Source: Lota lota
Lineage: Eukaryota > Chordata > Actinopteri > Gadiformes > Lotidae
Reading direction: 5' to 3'
DNA length: 64,000 nucleotides
Assembly (NCBI GenBank): GCA_026745465.1
Contig: JACYXH010000278.1
Location: forward strand, 3,465,529-3,529,528
Both the position numbers and the translations under genes were made by a program. Below are positions 45,501 to 63,800 of the stretch, in pieces (positions within the stretch are counted from its first letter, which is position 1; every line of letters begins with the position of its first letter). Under the pieces are notes generated by a model. That model did no database searches, was not told the origin of the DNA, and saw only the letters and a program-made list of their open reading frames with translations.

Positions 45501-45619
45501 AATAAAGATGGCATGGTTATTGTCACTATATGGAAAAAAAAATCGTAAGGGTATGAGGATTCTCATTTGAGCTGTAAGATCTCCTTCCCAAACGTCTTTC
45601 TGAACTGAGTCTGAATAAA
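45501..45619 (+). terminator. Poly(A) signals of ferritin copy 2
   Basis: AATAAA at 45501-45506 and 45614-45619, the counterparts of the copy 1 signals. Confidence 0.7.
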
Positions 45620-46330
45620 GTACTTTGAGCTGAAGTTTGGTGTCCGTGGTTTCTTTTGACCAACATAATAGTACCATACAGTTGGAAAGCTAGCTTATGT
45701 AATCAAATGGGTTTGGGTTTGAAATGTGCTATGACCAAATGAAGGACGCCAGCCAATCTAAATGGAATAAAACAGACTCATGATGGCTAAGGGGTGTAAC
45801 TGCAAAGCCTACTGGGAGCGCTGTACCATGAGGAACAAAGTGGCTTATGTTCTCCACTGAACCAAGCATTTGTCTTATATCAACGCTATATATGTATATC
45901 ATGTTTTAACTGCTTCTGAGGCAGCTTATGGAGAGCGAGGAGCCAGACGGTAGCAGATGATGCGAGAGGAGAGATGGCAGCAGATGCAGTTAAAGCACTG
46001 CATGAGCTATATCAGAAATTCCTTGTGTGAATAACCTAATGTTAACAAATACATTTAATAGATTTTTAGTCTGATACTGTAGTGTCAATACATGTTACAT
46101 TTAATAAGGTGCCAGAATGCATATGAAAGCATCAAAACATTCCCTGGGGACGATCCCCCCGGATCTCCTTACAAAGGTCAGAGCAGAGCCCAGAATGTCC
46201 TCAAATCATAGAAACCCCCATGCATGATGATACAAGGATGACCCAAGTTGTCCGTAGAGGTGACATTGGTTAGTTTAACACCATTAAATACAGTCAGATA
46301 AGACTTATATATTTTCATGAATAGGGCATT

Positions 46331-46864
46331 CCATGGATAGCCTGGAGACCGTCCTGATCACGTGACCTCGCGTTCTTTTACACTCTATACGGTCAGTCTG
46401 GACCTCTAGCCACTCATACATTTCATGACATTACAATGTAATCTGGGCCAATCAGGGACTGTGTCGTAGTTGATGACGTCACCCGGCCAATCAGGGACTG
46501 CGTAGTAGTTGATGTTAAATAAAGGCCGCAGCTGGCGAAACAGCAATGGCTTCTCCCAAAGCAGAGAGCAATAACCTTAACATTATTATAGTAAACGCAG
46601 CCATAAGACCAGTTATTTTAGAAATAGACTCAATAACAACCATTAAAAAAGGAACACGAGTATGCACTGGCTGAAAAACAAGTTTCTCCCGTTCTGAACA
46701 GCGCAATGGCGTCATATGTTTTGTTACGCTGATTGGCTGAAGGAGTTTGCCTGTCAAGGCATGCACTGCCACCCGATGTGGGCGGCTAGAGGTCCAGACT
46801 GATGCGTGAAGCCAAACAAAATGTGAGGGCACGTGATCAGGATGGTCTCCAGGCCACTCCATGG
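46331..46864. repeat. Long inverted repeat downstream of ferritin copy 2
   Basis: The left arm (46331-46412: CCATGGATAGCCTGGAGACC to GTCTGGACCTCTAGCC) and right arm (46784-46864) are imperfect reverse complements about 80 bp long. The spacer contains two direct copies of GGCCAATCAGGGACTG. This looks like a non-autonomous foldback DNA element. Copy 1 has only the left arm. Confidence 0.65.
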
Positions 46865-48147
46865 AGGGAATTGCGACTAAGAGTTCCGCAAAGTCCCAAG
46901 GCTGTTCACTTTAATAACAAAGACATCCCACGCAGCACGCACAGAAGAATACACGGAAGCCACTTGGGTCAGCGTTTACGGTTTAATTTATAAATTGATT
47001 CACACTGGTGGATGTTCTTGTTATCAGCTGATCGTTTTTCCCTTTTCATTTCTAAAGCGGTTCAATTGGTTAAAATAAATGTGTTATTTTATCAACGCAA
47101 AAAGCAAAACTACAATATCACGCAGGATTCCTGCGTGGATGTCAGAGGCTCTTTGGTCTGATCTTCGGTCTGTTACGGCATAGCTTCAATGTAGCCAAAC
47201 AGTTTCTGAAGACACACAGCTTCCATAGTTTGAGAGTAGCCTGCAAATAAGGTGGTTTGAACATTGTGCAATCATTAACTATTTCATAGTCAGCGCCAGA
47301 CAGAAAACCGCCAGACAGAAAAGCGCCTCCCAGCGTGCCGCACAGGAAATTACCGCTCATGTGTGAGAGGGATTATTACGTGACAATTAAACGTGCATTT
47401 TCAATCAAATTTACTTGAGTGGGATGAAGAAAAATGCATGGCGTTCTGACATTGCATTCAGCTCACAGGTCTTGGCTGTCTCTTTAATTCTGATCTCATT
47501 CAGCTGTAATGTAATTAGTTGTAAACTGATTGACAGGTAGCAGTGTGCATTGACAGGTACAGTGTATATTTACTATTTATGTTCTCCAATGATCATGGTA
47601 CACTGCATATGTCTAAGGACATTCCACATTAATGTGGACTGTGGAATCTATTTCAATTATCTAAATGATCAACCATACTATTAAGTGTGTAAATAGACTG
47701 AAAAGTCTTGTATACTCTTAAATTAGACTACGTTTTCAAAGTAATCTACCTTGGACAGTAACACTGTATTAACACTTTTGGATGAACCATTAGTTAGCTA
47801 GTCTTGACATAGCATGTCATCATGTTTTAACAAGGCCTCAAGTTACACATGATGATTAAAGATTTACCATGGAGAGTACCGCAGCGCTATCTGATCTATC
47901 TCTCCTCCTGTGTGCGTGTTCCCCTCAAATTACAAAGACAAAACTAGCCCTGTGAGCAGTCACGAAAGGTATTCACAGCCCACGCACCGCTTATCCCAGG
48001 GCCCGCCCTTCACAAGCGATTCATGGGGGCACGTCACCACTTCTAGACGTAACTATGACTCCTACAGGGGCCTGTCTTTTTTCTTCAGCACACAGTCTAT
48101 TTGTACTCCCAAAAACACACAGAGAAACGCATACACACAGAAACACA

Positions 48148-48149
<2 letters not shown>
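46865..48149. other. Copy 2 distal flank
   Basis: No gene seen. 46865-47216 is the remainder of the segment absent from copy 1. 47217-47936 is duplicated tail sequence. 47937-48149 is unique sequence leading into the AC-rich block. Confidence 0.5.
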
Positions 48150-48191
<42 letters not shown>

Positions 48192-48259
48192 GACAGACCA
48201 AAACACACATACACATACACGCGCACACACACACACACACACACACACATGCACACACA

Positions 48260-48357
<98 letters not shown>

Positions 48358-48382
48358 GACAGACCAAAACACACATACACAT

Positions 48383-48439
<57 letters not shown>

Positions 48440-48495
48440 CAGAAACACACACACACACAGAGACCCATACACACACCGACACAGACACATACACA
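48150..48495. repeat. Compound (AC)n block with higher-order repeat
   Basis: About 340 bp of AC repeats punctuated by the block ACAGACAGACAGACC-AAAACACACATACACATACACG. This block occurs twice (about 48185-48222 and 48351-48388), showing that a segment of the microsatellite itself was duplicated. Confidence 0.9.
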
Positions 48496-48871
48496 AAAAG
48501 ACAGACACTGGTTTAGTAGTAGATGCCGTTTACGTGTGATTTTGGGCCCCCTATATGTGTGGTGCATTATGCTCAAGAGTAATGACTGTAATTGACACTG
48601 TGACGTCATGGAATGAGATATCAACGCCATACTTTAAACACATGTTAAGAGAGGTGTCCTCTGTCTGCCTGGCATGAACACCAAGTTTCAGAATTGTTTA
48701 TGTATCAGGGCGGCGGGGCTGATTGTTTGACTTTGACCACGAATTATAGCGCCCCCAATGAGGATAATTGACACTAAACATTTTGGAGACCTGCTCTTCC
48801 GGGATACAAACTACATATGCAGTTTACGGACTGGTAAGTCTGCATATGTATAAGGAAGAAGGAATAGAGAA
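48496..48871. other. Unique spacer between ferritin copies 2 and 3
   Basis: About 375 bp not found in the other duplication units. No coding signal. It contains GTGACGTCATGG (CRE-like TGACGTCA) near 48600 and a CATATGCAG...CTGCATATG inverted pair near 48815-48848. Origin unknown. Confidence 0.4.
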
Positions 48872-49186
48872 CCACATTAATGTGGAATGTGGAATCTATT
48901 TCAATTATCTAAATTATCAACCATACTATTGAGTGTGTAAATAGACTGAAGAGTCTTGTATACTCTTCAATTAGGCTAAGTTTTCAAAGTAGTCTACCTT
49001 GGACAGTAACACTGTATTAACACTTTTGGATGAACCATTAGTTAGCTAGTCTTGAAATTGCATGTCATCATGTGTTAACTAGGCCTCAAGTTACACATAA
49101 TGATTAAAGATTTACCATGGAGAGTACCACAGCGCTATCTGATCTATCTCTCCTCCTGGGTGTGTGTTCCCCTCAAATTATAATGA
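48872..49186 (+). repeat. Third, partial tail copy of the ferritin duplication
   Basis: About 315 bp matching the 3' ends of copies 1 and 2 (CCACATTAATG, then AATCTATTTCAATTATCTAA, to the common end CCCCTCAAATTA). It carries no gene. This suggests a longer tandem array that partly collapsed, or an unequal event that duplicated only the tail. Confidence 0.9.
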
Positions 49187-49229
49187 AATAAATATCATTT
49201 ATGTTATAAATAATTACATTTTAAGATAT

Positions 49230-49433
49230 ATAATTGTATGTATTGTATTATAAATGTATTCCATATAGATGAGGTTTGTATTTTTTGTTTTCTACATTAT
49301 ATTATATTTGAGATATATAATTGTATATATAATAAATGTTTACTATATAGAGGAGGTTGGTATTTTATATTTTGGTATATTATATTAGAGATACATAATT
49401 GTATATATAATAAATGTATTCCATATAGATGAG
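49230..49433. repeat. AT-rich tandem repeat, three units
   Basis: Three diverged units of about 70-85 bp sharing AGATATATAATTGTATATA, then ATAAATGTATTCCATATAGA, then TGAGG/GAGGTTGGTATTTT. Confidence 0.75.
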
Positions 49434-49439
49434 TCTAAC

Positions 49440-50760
49440 TGTCTTCTGGTTATGTCCCCTACACTTTAAAGCTTGGCGCACTCACTCAAAAGACCTGGAC
49501 TTGACCCTGACTCCCCAAATAACTACCGGCCCATTTCTACTCTACCCTTCTTATCAAAAGTACCGGAGAGAGACGTTGCCACTCAGATTGAGTCCCACCT
49601 TGACTCCAACGACCACTATGAACCTTTTCAGTCTGGTTTCTGCTAAAAACAAAGCACTGAGACTGCTCTGATCAAAGTCACAAATGACCTGCTGTTATCC
49701 TCAGATTCTGGTTTCATCAGCATCCTCATCCTTCTTGACCTTGTGCTGCTTGTGAGACCATTAACCATTCCACACTCATCACACGCCTCACATCCACCCT
49801 TGGTGTCACTGGCACTGACCTCTCCTGGTTCCAGTCCTACCTCTCCCACAGTGATCAATTCAGCTCAATCAACAACTGCAAAATGACCATAGCTCCTGTC
49901 ACTCATTGAGTCCCCCAGGGTTCAGTGCTTGGTCCCCTTCTCTTCATCTTTTACATGCTCCCACTCAGACATATCCTCTAACGCCATGGCCTCCAGTTTC
50001 ACTATTTTGCCGATGATACTCAACTCTACCTCTCCTCCAAGACCATCACTGCTGCCACTCATTCTACCCTTACCACCTGCCAAATATTGGTGGCTCCACC
50101 ATCACCCCCTCCACCCAAATCCGTAACCTTGGAGTCATCCTTGACTCTACCCTCTCCTTCCTGCTCCATGTCAACCACATCACCAAAACAGCCTTCTTCC
50201 ACCTCTGTAACATTGCCCGCCTCCGACCCTCACTGTCACTCACTCATTCATGCATTTGTAACATCCAGGTACCTGTGGTACCACAAAGAAAATCCTTAAT
50301 AAACTCAAGTACGTACAAAACTCTGCTGCTCGCCTTCTTACCAGTACCCGCTCTAGTGAACACATCACCCCAGTCCTCCATGACCTCCACTGGCTCCCGG
50401 TTTAAACACAGGATAAACGTCAACCTCCTGCACATCTCCAGGACCAAGCGCCATGACAGGGCGTTTTCAGTGGAACCGCCCCCTCTCTGTGGAACTCATT
50501 ACCAAATCACATCAAAAATGCCCCCACACGGTCATAATTTAAAAAGACCCTCAAAACCCACCTCTTCAGACTTGCCTTCCCCAGCTAACCCCCCCCCCCC
50601 CCCCCACCGATGTTTTTAATCCCTACTTATCTACAGTATATATACTTTTTTTCTGTCTTTATTAAAGTTTACTGCTTGTTTTGTCCTACTGTATGTAAAG
50701 TGACTTTGTGAACTTTGAAAAGTCTGATGTATTATTATTATAATTATTATTATCGTCTTC
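49440..50760 (+). mobile_element. L2-type LINE remnant
   Basis: Plus-strand frames encode reverse-transcriptase blocks in L2 order: NNYRPISTLPFLSKVPER near 49520, ETALIKVTNDLLLSSDSGF near 49655, the VPQGSVLGPLLFIFY block near 49910, and FADDTQLYLSS near 50010. C-terminal blocks (CNIARLRPSLSL, HITPVLHDLHWLP, LKTHLFRLAFP) follow to about 50590. Several stops and frame changes and a poly-C insertion (50589-50605) show it is dead. The tail is GTAAAGTGACTTTG and then an ATT-rich run. Confidence 0.85.
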
Positions 50761-50808
50761 CTCAGGAAGGCTTCTGGAGGGAGCTGTGGGTTCTCAGTAG
50801 CTGGTACC

Positions 50809-50862
50809 TCACACACACACACGCACACACACGCACGCACACACGTACGCACACACACGCAC

Positions 50863-50942
<80 letters not shown>
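50809..50942. repeat. (AC)n/(ACGC)n microsatellite
   Basis: The first 60 bp mix ACAC with ACGC; the last 70 bp are pure AC. Confidence 0.95.
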
Positions 50943-50945
<3 letters not shown>

Positions 50946-51289
50946 CTTCTTGCAACTGATTTAATGTGGGACCAAGGACACTCCTTGTGGAAATCCATTT
51001 TCAGGGGAAAGTATATCTCTATTCAGCTTTTTTGTTATTTTTTTCTTTAGAAAAAACACTCAAACCTTTCAGGCTTCTGGTATTGCTGCCTCTCATTCTT
51101 CAACTACGTTTTAGTGAACACGTTGTTTCATTCTAATTGGCATTTACACGACGATAAGAACAACAGTTAAGAAAGATTTCCTTATCATGCCTTATCATAC
51201 AATCATAACAATTAGGCTAGCACTTATAATAAAAAATAATTATTATCACTTCATCACTATTAGAATTGTTTTTATAGGCCAAACCTTGC

Positions 51290-51475
51290 TTCTTCAGAGA
51301 GGCTTAGGGCTCCCCCACGTGGTTAAACGGGGAGGGCTCGCGCGAGGCTCCTGGATAATCCGGCCCTTACCACAGGGCGAGGGGGTGTCGTGCACAGCTC
51401 TACTAGTGGTCTTTGCGCGTTATCTTTTCGGGGGAATAAAAACAACCAAACAGAAAAGAAAGGAGACAAATTAAG
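51290..51475 (+). promoter_or_regulatory. Candidate promoter / non-coding first exon of the synaptotagmin gene
   Basis: An isolated GC-rich, CpG-containing patch (GGGGAGGGCTCGCGCGAGGC near 51330) is followed by a purine-rich stretch ending AAATTAAG|GTAAGC, a good donor at 51475-51476. The first coding exon downstream begins after a clear acceptor (TTCTTCTCAG, 56446), so a non-coding exon 1 must exist. This is the best candidate I see. It is inference only. Confidence 0.3.
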
Positions 51476-53820
51476 GTAAGCATGTTATTTTAAGCTTTAA
51501 GTCCAATACATTATGATTGAGGTAAGATCTTCTTTTGAAATGTTTTTAAATCTCTTATTGGACTGATCGCTTTGCTAATTGATAGGAATTTGCGTATAAA
51601 GTCAAATAGATATTTCTGTTGCTCTCAGAATTTTTAAGGAGGAGGAAAATAAAAAGAATGGTCAGTGTTCATTTAACTGAATATTTTACAGAATGCTTTT
51701 TTTCCGTGTGATTTGAATATTCTCTTTCTCTGTTTGATAGCCTACATTATTAGACGGCTCCAATCGCAGGCTGCCGCCTTGGTTGTGATTTCCGTTACTG
51801 TATATTATGATGATGGTGGTCATTTCATGCAAATATGGCACACGCATAAAAGTAGGCCTACATGTAGCAGATACAGTATGTAGGCCTAAGCCTATAAAGT
51901 CGACGTAGGCCGACGCTGCTTGGGCTGCATCCCTATTCATTTGTATCAAAGTCTTAACCTAATTGGGACATTAATGTAACACTATAATTAGGCTACTTTT
52001 GATGAAACAGTTTAGTGAAGTTTGTTTTGATATAGGGCCTTCATGTAGAGAGGTGCAATACAGAACAGAATGCCAGTGTCCGCTCATACAGTTTACAACA
52101 GCAAGGTTAAGCTTTTGGCTCTCACAAAATCCTACAACCTGCTGTGCACCTCCAATCTGTCACAAGCTAAACGGGCTTGAGTGGACTGAGGAAAGGGAAC
52201 TATTTGATCAACTACTGTCATACATACAAAAAAACAATTGAATATTTGTCCTATTTTTTTATATCATAAATAATTTGTCAATATTTATAGTTAATTGCTA
52301 ATTTGGCTAATTAAAACTAATGTCTTAAAATGAGGAATTTCAAAATGTGGACATATAACTTTGACAAGTTAATGATTATGTCTCAGATATTTCATTATCT
52401 GTTGTATGTGTCCTTTACAGTACAGACAGTTGTCACGTGTCTATTGCCAGAACGCCCCACTCTAAAGTAAAGGTACTGGGTAACACTGAACAGGTACGTC
52501 ATGTAGTTATGTTCTCCCTGTGAACATGCACGTTTCCTACGAGTAGTCCTTCACCTCACCAGACATGTGGGTGAGATAATAACCTGCAAGTGACCCTGAC
52601 ATTCCATAACCCAGCAAATAAACTAAACCACCCCTGCTTGGAAACACATAGCTTAGAAAGAACGAAAGCTTCACTGTGTTGTCACAAGGGACTTAATCTC
52701 TTGTTGGCTATAAGCAGCTTCTCCGTCTCCTCTAAGTCCACTACCTTATCTCTGTAGACGCTCTTGGCCCAAGTGTTGTAACAGGACCTTCCTGACCTCC
52801 CTCTGTTTACATTGGAAAGCATCACTTCTTGATTCAAATCAGATCCTTATATAATTTCATTAAACAGAGGCATGCAACTTGCAATAACACATTAGGATAG
52901 ACATGGTGGAGGCTGTGTGTGTGTGTGTGTGTGTGTAGACTGTAATGATCATTACTGTCAATAGCTAACTGGCAACCCACAGCACAAGGACTGTGTTTCA
53001 TGTCTGCAGGATTTGATTGTATTGAGTGACAAAGTATGCTAGCCCGCTGTGCCTTAAAAGTGTTGCAGGTTTAACATGAAGTTGAGTCGACACATCTTGA
53101 TATTATTGGTAACAATGTCAAGCTTAAGCATTCCTCATAAATAATAGCTATAGGGAGGAAGTGATGTTGATTAGGTTTAACATTTTCTGCTATAATTTGG
53201 CGTTCTTTGGCATTCAATTTGTTACACAGAACATTATCTGCCATCTTGCCATTACGGGTAAGGGATGGCTAGTTTAAAGGCCTACAGATATTAATTCAGT
53301 ATTTAAAAGAAGCTTTATGATGTGCAAAATGTAAATATTATGAGTCATTTTAAAAGATTTGTAGTGTCAGAAGTTTGCTTGCTACTTAATAACATATGTC
53401 CTAAATTTATTTGTATCAATTCATTATGTGGAAGACAAAATATATTTTGATAAAGACGTCCCTATTACAGCGCTTTCAAATAAATACAAATAAATAAACG
53501 TCAAACTAGACATTGCTGTCATTCACATTGTGAAATTGATATTGATGATGATAAACATTGGATATAATGTGCAGCCCTATCACAAACAGGTGGATTGGAC
53601 CTAGAATGTGACGCCGGTCTCCTGTTGGAGGGTCATACCTCCATCAACCCTGCCCAAGACACTGGGAGAAGTGGTTGCTGTGTTATAAAAATGCCACTTA
53701 AAAAAAAGTATTTAAACTGCAATGCAAAACTAAATGGTTTTGTTATATTATTCTATTTTAATAAAGTTTGAATTCGGTCATCTCCCTACTCTCCTGATAA
53801 AATAGAATACAAAAGAGAAT
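51476..53820. other. AT-rich stretch, possible synaptotagmin intron 1
   Basis: I see no protein gene. A short (GT)n lies at 52915-52936. The rest is unique AT-rich sequence. Confidence 0.4.
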
Positions 53821-53824
53821 ACAA

Positions 53825-53960
53825 GATGAAACAGTGTGCTTGACTTACAGCCAGAGGATTATGGGTTCAATCCCCAATTTTAGCACCATAGCTGTAAACA
53901 TGAGCATCCTTAAGAGCAAGATGCCGAACCCTACCTGCTCCTCGCCGACTCCTAGTGAAA
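53825..53960 (+). mobile_element. tRNA-derived fish SINE
   Basis: A B-box-like GGGTTCAATCCCC (53865-53877) follows a tRNA-like segment (AGTGTGCTTGACTTACAGCC). Downstream comes AAGAGCAAGATGCCGAACCC and TACCTGCTCC, resembling the central region of V/HE1-type fish SINEs (GAGCAAGGCACTTAACCC). Confidence 0.65.
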
Positions 53961-54081
53961 ACAATTACAGAAACAATGTACAACTATATAAATGTATATT
54001 ATGTAGAGAGACACACGTTGCCAAGGTCATACGTGCAGTCGTTTTTCATTATCCGTTGACCATATGCTGGCAGCAGCAAAA

Positions 54082-54084
<3 letters not shown>

Positions 54085-54120
<36 letters not shown>
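54085..54120. repeat. (GT)18 microsatellite
   Basis: Pure GT run upstream of the synaptotagmin coding exons. Confidence 0.95.
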
Positions 54121-54122
<2 letters not shown>

Positions 54123-54245
54123 AATCAGGAGTCACCTCTCCTAGAATAGTCTTCTGTGTGGCTCTGCTCCTCTGTCTTGCTGCAGACATAAGTTGCCCAT
54201 ACAGCATGAGGGAACGGCCATCATCATGACATATGTTTCCTGCCA

Positions 54246-54411
<166 letters not shown>

Positions 54412-54489
54412 GAATGTCCTTTGTTCTACTAGAGGACTGAGATTAACAATATATTGATCAATTAAAACATGAGGGGCATGTTGTGCTAA

Positions 54490-54605
54490 ACATATATGGC
54501 TGCACGAGAAAAACGATAATTCCGATTATTTTGCCCGATATTGTGATTGATTATTTATTGTGTTTAACAGACTCAATTAAATTTGTATTCTGTGGTGCCA
54601 ACCAG
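54490..54605. mobile_element. MITE fragment, same family as 24845-24985
   Basis: GGCTGCACGAGAAAAACGAT, then CGATTATTTTGCCCGATATT and ATTCTGTGGTGCC line up with the copy in aldh16a1 intron 5. Confidence 0.6.
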
Positions 54606-55014
54606 ATACTAGCAGCCTTTATAGCAATGCCTGTGGTTTGTTAGAGCGGTTATTGCTGAGTTTGTGTGTGCATCATGTGCATTATTTAGTAGAGATAAGC
54701 ATTATGCATTCTGCATACTGCATGCCATTCTATTACATCCCACGATTCATCTGTGTCTTAAGCTTGAGACAACTGGTCAGGGGGTTGGTCCTTTGTATGT
54801 CTGTGTGTCTGTCTGTCGAGAAGCCCACTTGCGAGGACCGACATACAATGGAAGCTAGGATCTGACCGCTCTAATCCCACACCATTTATACAAAGGTTAG
54901 GATAGTGAGGCCAGCAAGCATCATCACACCAATGATAACTATGATATGATATCATAGACTGTGTATGACATGATACATGTTTAGATAGAGGGCAAGCGAC
55001 AATGACACCTTGTG

Positions 55015-55047
55015 CGTGTGTGTGTGTGTGTGTGTGTGCATGTGCGT

Positions 55048-55103
<56 letters not shown>

Positions 55104-55165
55104 GTGTGTGCATGTGTATGTGTGTGTGTGAGTGGGGGGGAGGGGGAGGGGGAGGGGGCAGGGGC
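55015..55165. repeat. Interrupted (TG)n followed by GGGGGA repeats
   Basis: TG repeats with interspersed GCG/CATG/TATG words to 55132, then (GGGGGA)n and GGGGC runs to about 55170, a possible G-quadruplex former. A separate (GT)n lies at 55295-55321. Confidence 0.9.
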
Positions 55166-55286
55166 GGGGGCTAAATGGAGAGCCCTTTTCTAATTGGTTG
55201 AAGCAAGGGATTTCGGGTGAGAGGATTACCTTTGTCAAGTGATTTTGTTATGTAGAGAAATGGACAGCCCTCGGTTGGCATGGCTA

Positions 55287-55321
<35 letters not shown>

Positions 55322-55325
<4 letters not shown>

Positions 55326-56446
55326 GAGGAAGGCTGGTTTCAGAGGAATGTAGATACGTTGAGACTTAGAGAGAAAGAGAGGGGTAGAAAAACAGGGGGC
55401 AAAGGGGGAGAAACAGAGAGCAAACCCTTGAGGGTTATTCTATTATATTCTGTACATATTTCATACATATTTAATATATTTATGCTACCTGACTTTTTAT
55501 ATTAAAAAATGTATATCAAAATGTTTTTTGGTTTGACATACAAAGGTTTGTATCCTGACACTTACATAAGCGACAACACAAACAGACCAGGGTATACACA
55601 TTTGTTTTGTAGGGAGACAAGAAAACGGAATTATACTTTATCTATCCATGCCATTGGCTGCATTACAGTCAATTATCTATCTTAGAACTGTTTCACTTCC
55701 ACAAATCTGATTGGCTAAGGGGGTCTAGGAGCCATCTGGATAGGTTCAGGACTACCTCTGATAAAATGCCTGGAATAAACAGGCGAGATCGTGTGTATCT
55801 GATTATTATTTAGGAAGGCCTACAAATGAGGAGAACACTTGGGTTTTACAACACCAGAAAAAAGCACATCAGGGAGAGAGGCAGAGAGACACATTAATCC
55901 ATTAAGTCTCTCTAAGTAAAGGTCACAGTACGCAGCAAAACACACTCACGCTCAACTCCGAAGGTGTCAAATAGGCTGTGAACAGATTGCTGTTAAGAAC
56001 TAAATCAAGATCTTAGCTTTCTATCAACAATTGCCTCTTTGTGAATTTGTCAAATAGCCAGTTAGTCCCTAGCTTGGCTAACAAAACAAGATTAGCACTA
56101 GCACTAGCTCATGTTCAGCTCATTACTCCATCAAAGCTTGTGGTTTGTTTTTAAGGCAAACTATGTAGCTTGTGGTTCAAACTCTCAGAAGTGTTGCCTG
56201 CATTAACTGACCTAGAAGTCCTTTTACATGTTCTCAGCCCACCTCACTTCAAACTAAATGGATACACTCCTAAATGACAAATGATAAAATAATTGTATCA
56301 TTTGTTTGTGTGCTGATCTCTCTATTGTGAATTATATTTTCGAAACTTCACTGTCACATATTAACTATCAAAACAGTTTCACTATCAAAACATATACCAG
56401 AAATATTGAGCAGACCTCTTTTTCACTTATTTCACTCTTCTTCTCA
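55322..56446. other. Upstream flank or intron of synaptotagmin
   Basis: No gene found. AT-rich unique sequence with a purine-rich patch at 55360-55425. It ends in the acceptor before the first coding exon. Confidence 0.4.
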
Positions 56447-56454
56447 GCGCTGCG

Positions 56455-61723
<5,269 letters not shown>

Positions 61724-61889
61724 ACACACACACACACACACACATGCACACACACACACCCTTATACTGAATCTATACTCCAATAACAAACATATGCAAC
61801 TTATTAGCATTGAGCGTGCTAACAAAAGTACAAAAACACACATGCATGACAAGACATACTCAAGTAGTCAAGTAAAACATATTGAGTAC

Positions 61890-61936
<47 letters not shown>

Positions 61937-62477
61937 AAAATCTATGCACAAACAATGTCTAAAATGTTTGCAATACCCCACAGGGAAGCAATTTTGAAGC
62001 TTCCCACACAAATGAATAAAGTTATATTTTTCAGTGTTCCTTTCTACATTGACTAGATATTTTGTTTTTGTCTTTATCGACTGTACTCAAGTCCCGTAGT
62101 TGGTGGAAAGAGATGAGGTTTCCAGTATCCAAAACACTGATAAACTCTCTATGAGTCCTTTAGCTTTGCGTATTGCATTTTCTTTGCTATTTTATGGTTT
62201 TCAAGAAGCAAGAACATTAAAAAATCACCTGTCTCTTGACTCTTCTTGGCTTAATATTTTCCTATGAAAGGTTGTTAGTTTGTTCTCACTGAATATCCAT
62301 TTGTCTCGGATGTTTTTGACATTATTTTTGTTTTTGTGTGAATGAGCCACTGGTGTCTGAAGGTGTAATGGAGCATATGTATGTGTTTCTGTTATAGTAT
62401 TTGGAAAGTTGTGGACTATGTGATGTACTTCTTAATACAATGTGAATGTAAACAGATAGTATATGTATATGAATAAA
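61724..62477 (+). terminator. Synaptotagmin 3' UTR and poly(A) signals
   Basis: (AC)n at 61727-61760 and 61895-61934, then AATAAA at 62015-62020 and a second AATAAA at 62472-62477. Either could end the transcript. Confidence 0.55.
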
Positions 62478-62990
62478 GACAACTCAAAAATAGCTGGTTG
62501 AGTGGATCAATAGATGAACTGCCATCCAAACCCAACTTCGCCAGAAAGAAGCACCTCACTGGAACCGAAGGAGATCAGTCATGTCGGTGTATATTATATT
62601 ATAGCGTACAATATATGAAGTATTCCTATACTAAATATATTAAACGTCTCAAATTCATTTAACTTCATCTATCCATCATAGCGGATATAATTGTGTGGGT
62701 TCTGGGTTCAGTCTAAACAAATCAAATGAAATCTCTTAAATCAATCAAATTTAACGACAGCCTATTATGTACAACTAAATACAATAAGTGTGTGTTGTTG
62801 TGTCAGACATACATCCACACACGCGCAGGGTGGACGTCTCAACTGTTAGTTAATATAATCATAAAGCTTAATTAAAAAGGTTAATGTCGTTGTTGCCATT
62901 ATGATTCTTAAATCCCACCTTATCTCTTGCTAAACAATGTAACGCCCTTCCTGTAACCCCTTAAACAAACACCAGCCGTTCTGTCTAGGG

Positions 62991-63345
62991 CAGGGGTCAG
63001 CAACCCGCGGCTATGGTGCCGCATGCGGCTCTTCCACCCCTCTGCAGTGGCTCCCTGTAGCAAAAATAATAATAATGGAAATAAATAATGGATATTTTTC
63101 TTTTTTTCTATCAAAGGGAACACCTCTTATTTTGGAGATCAAGGGGATACTGTGAGACAAAATAAAAAAAAATGTTTTAAAATGTTGTCAACCAAAATAA
63201 ACATCACATCCTACAACTACAAATTTCATAAATGCAACAAACTATAGGATATTTTTTTATATTAATAGGTTTTGTGGCTCCAGATTAATTTTATTTGGTG
63301 GGAGAGGGACCAAATATGGTTGATAGTGAAGGTCGCAGACCCCTT
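62991..63345. mobile_element. hAT-type MITE with perfect 8-bp target duplication
   Basis: CAGGGGTCAGCAACCCGCGG at the left and GGTCGCAGACCCCTT at the right form short inverted ends. GTCTAGGG is present exactly on both sides (62983-62990 and 63346-63353). About 355 bp with no coding capacity. The intact duplication argues for a fairly recent insertion. Confidence 0.85.
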
Positions 63346-63353
63346 GTCTAGGG

Positions 63354-63800
63354 CATACTATCTACTAAACTTGTTTGGCCTTATAGGCTACATGGTGTGA
63401 GTTATAGTTATAATAGAAACTGATAGGCCTATGTGACTTGATAAATCGAATCAAATAAATACAAATAATATACAAGCACACCACACCCGGGGTTTTCCTA
63501 CATTGAAAATGCTTGGGTGTAAGCTATATACTATATGCCTATGCACGCGTAGCTTAAAAGCCTTAGATGCCACTGAATTAACTTTAGCGATCATGGTAAT
63601 TAATAAATAATCATAAATATTTATGTAATAAAATATGTATTTCTCTCAGATATATACAGACTATACAAAGTATATTGAGGCATATTCAATCAGTTGTGCA
63701 ATTGGATAAAGGAAATATGTCGTTTGGAACTATGAGGCAAGCTTTCGTATCTTTTTTCATTTTTATTTTATTTATTTTATTATTGAAAGGTATATCGTCC
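63354..63800. other. AT-rich intergenic sequence
   Basis: Nothing recognised. Unique AT-rich DNA between the hAT MITE and the GC-rich right edge. Confidence 0.4.
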
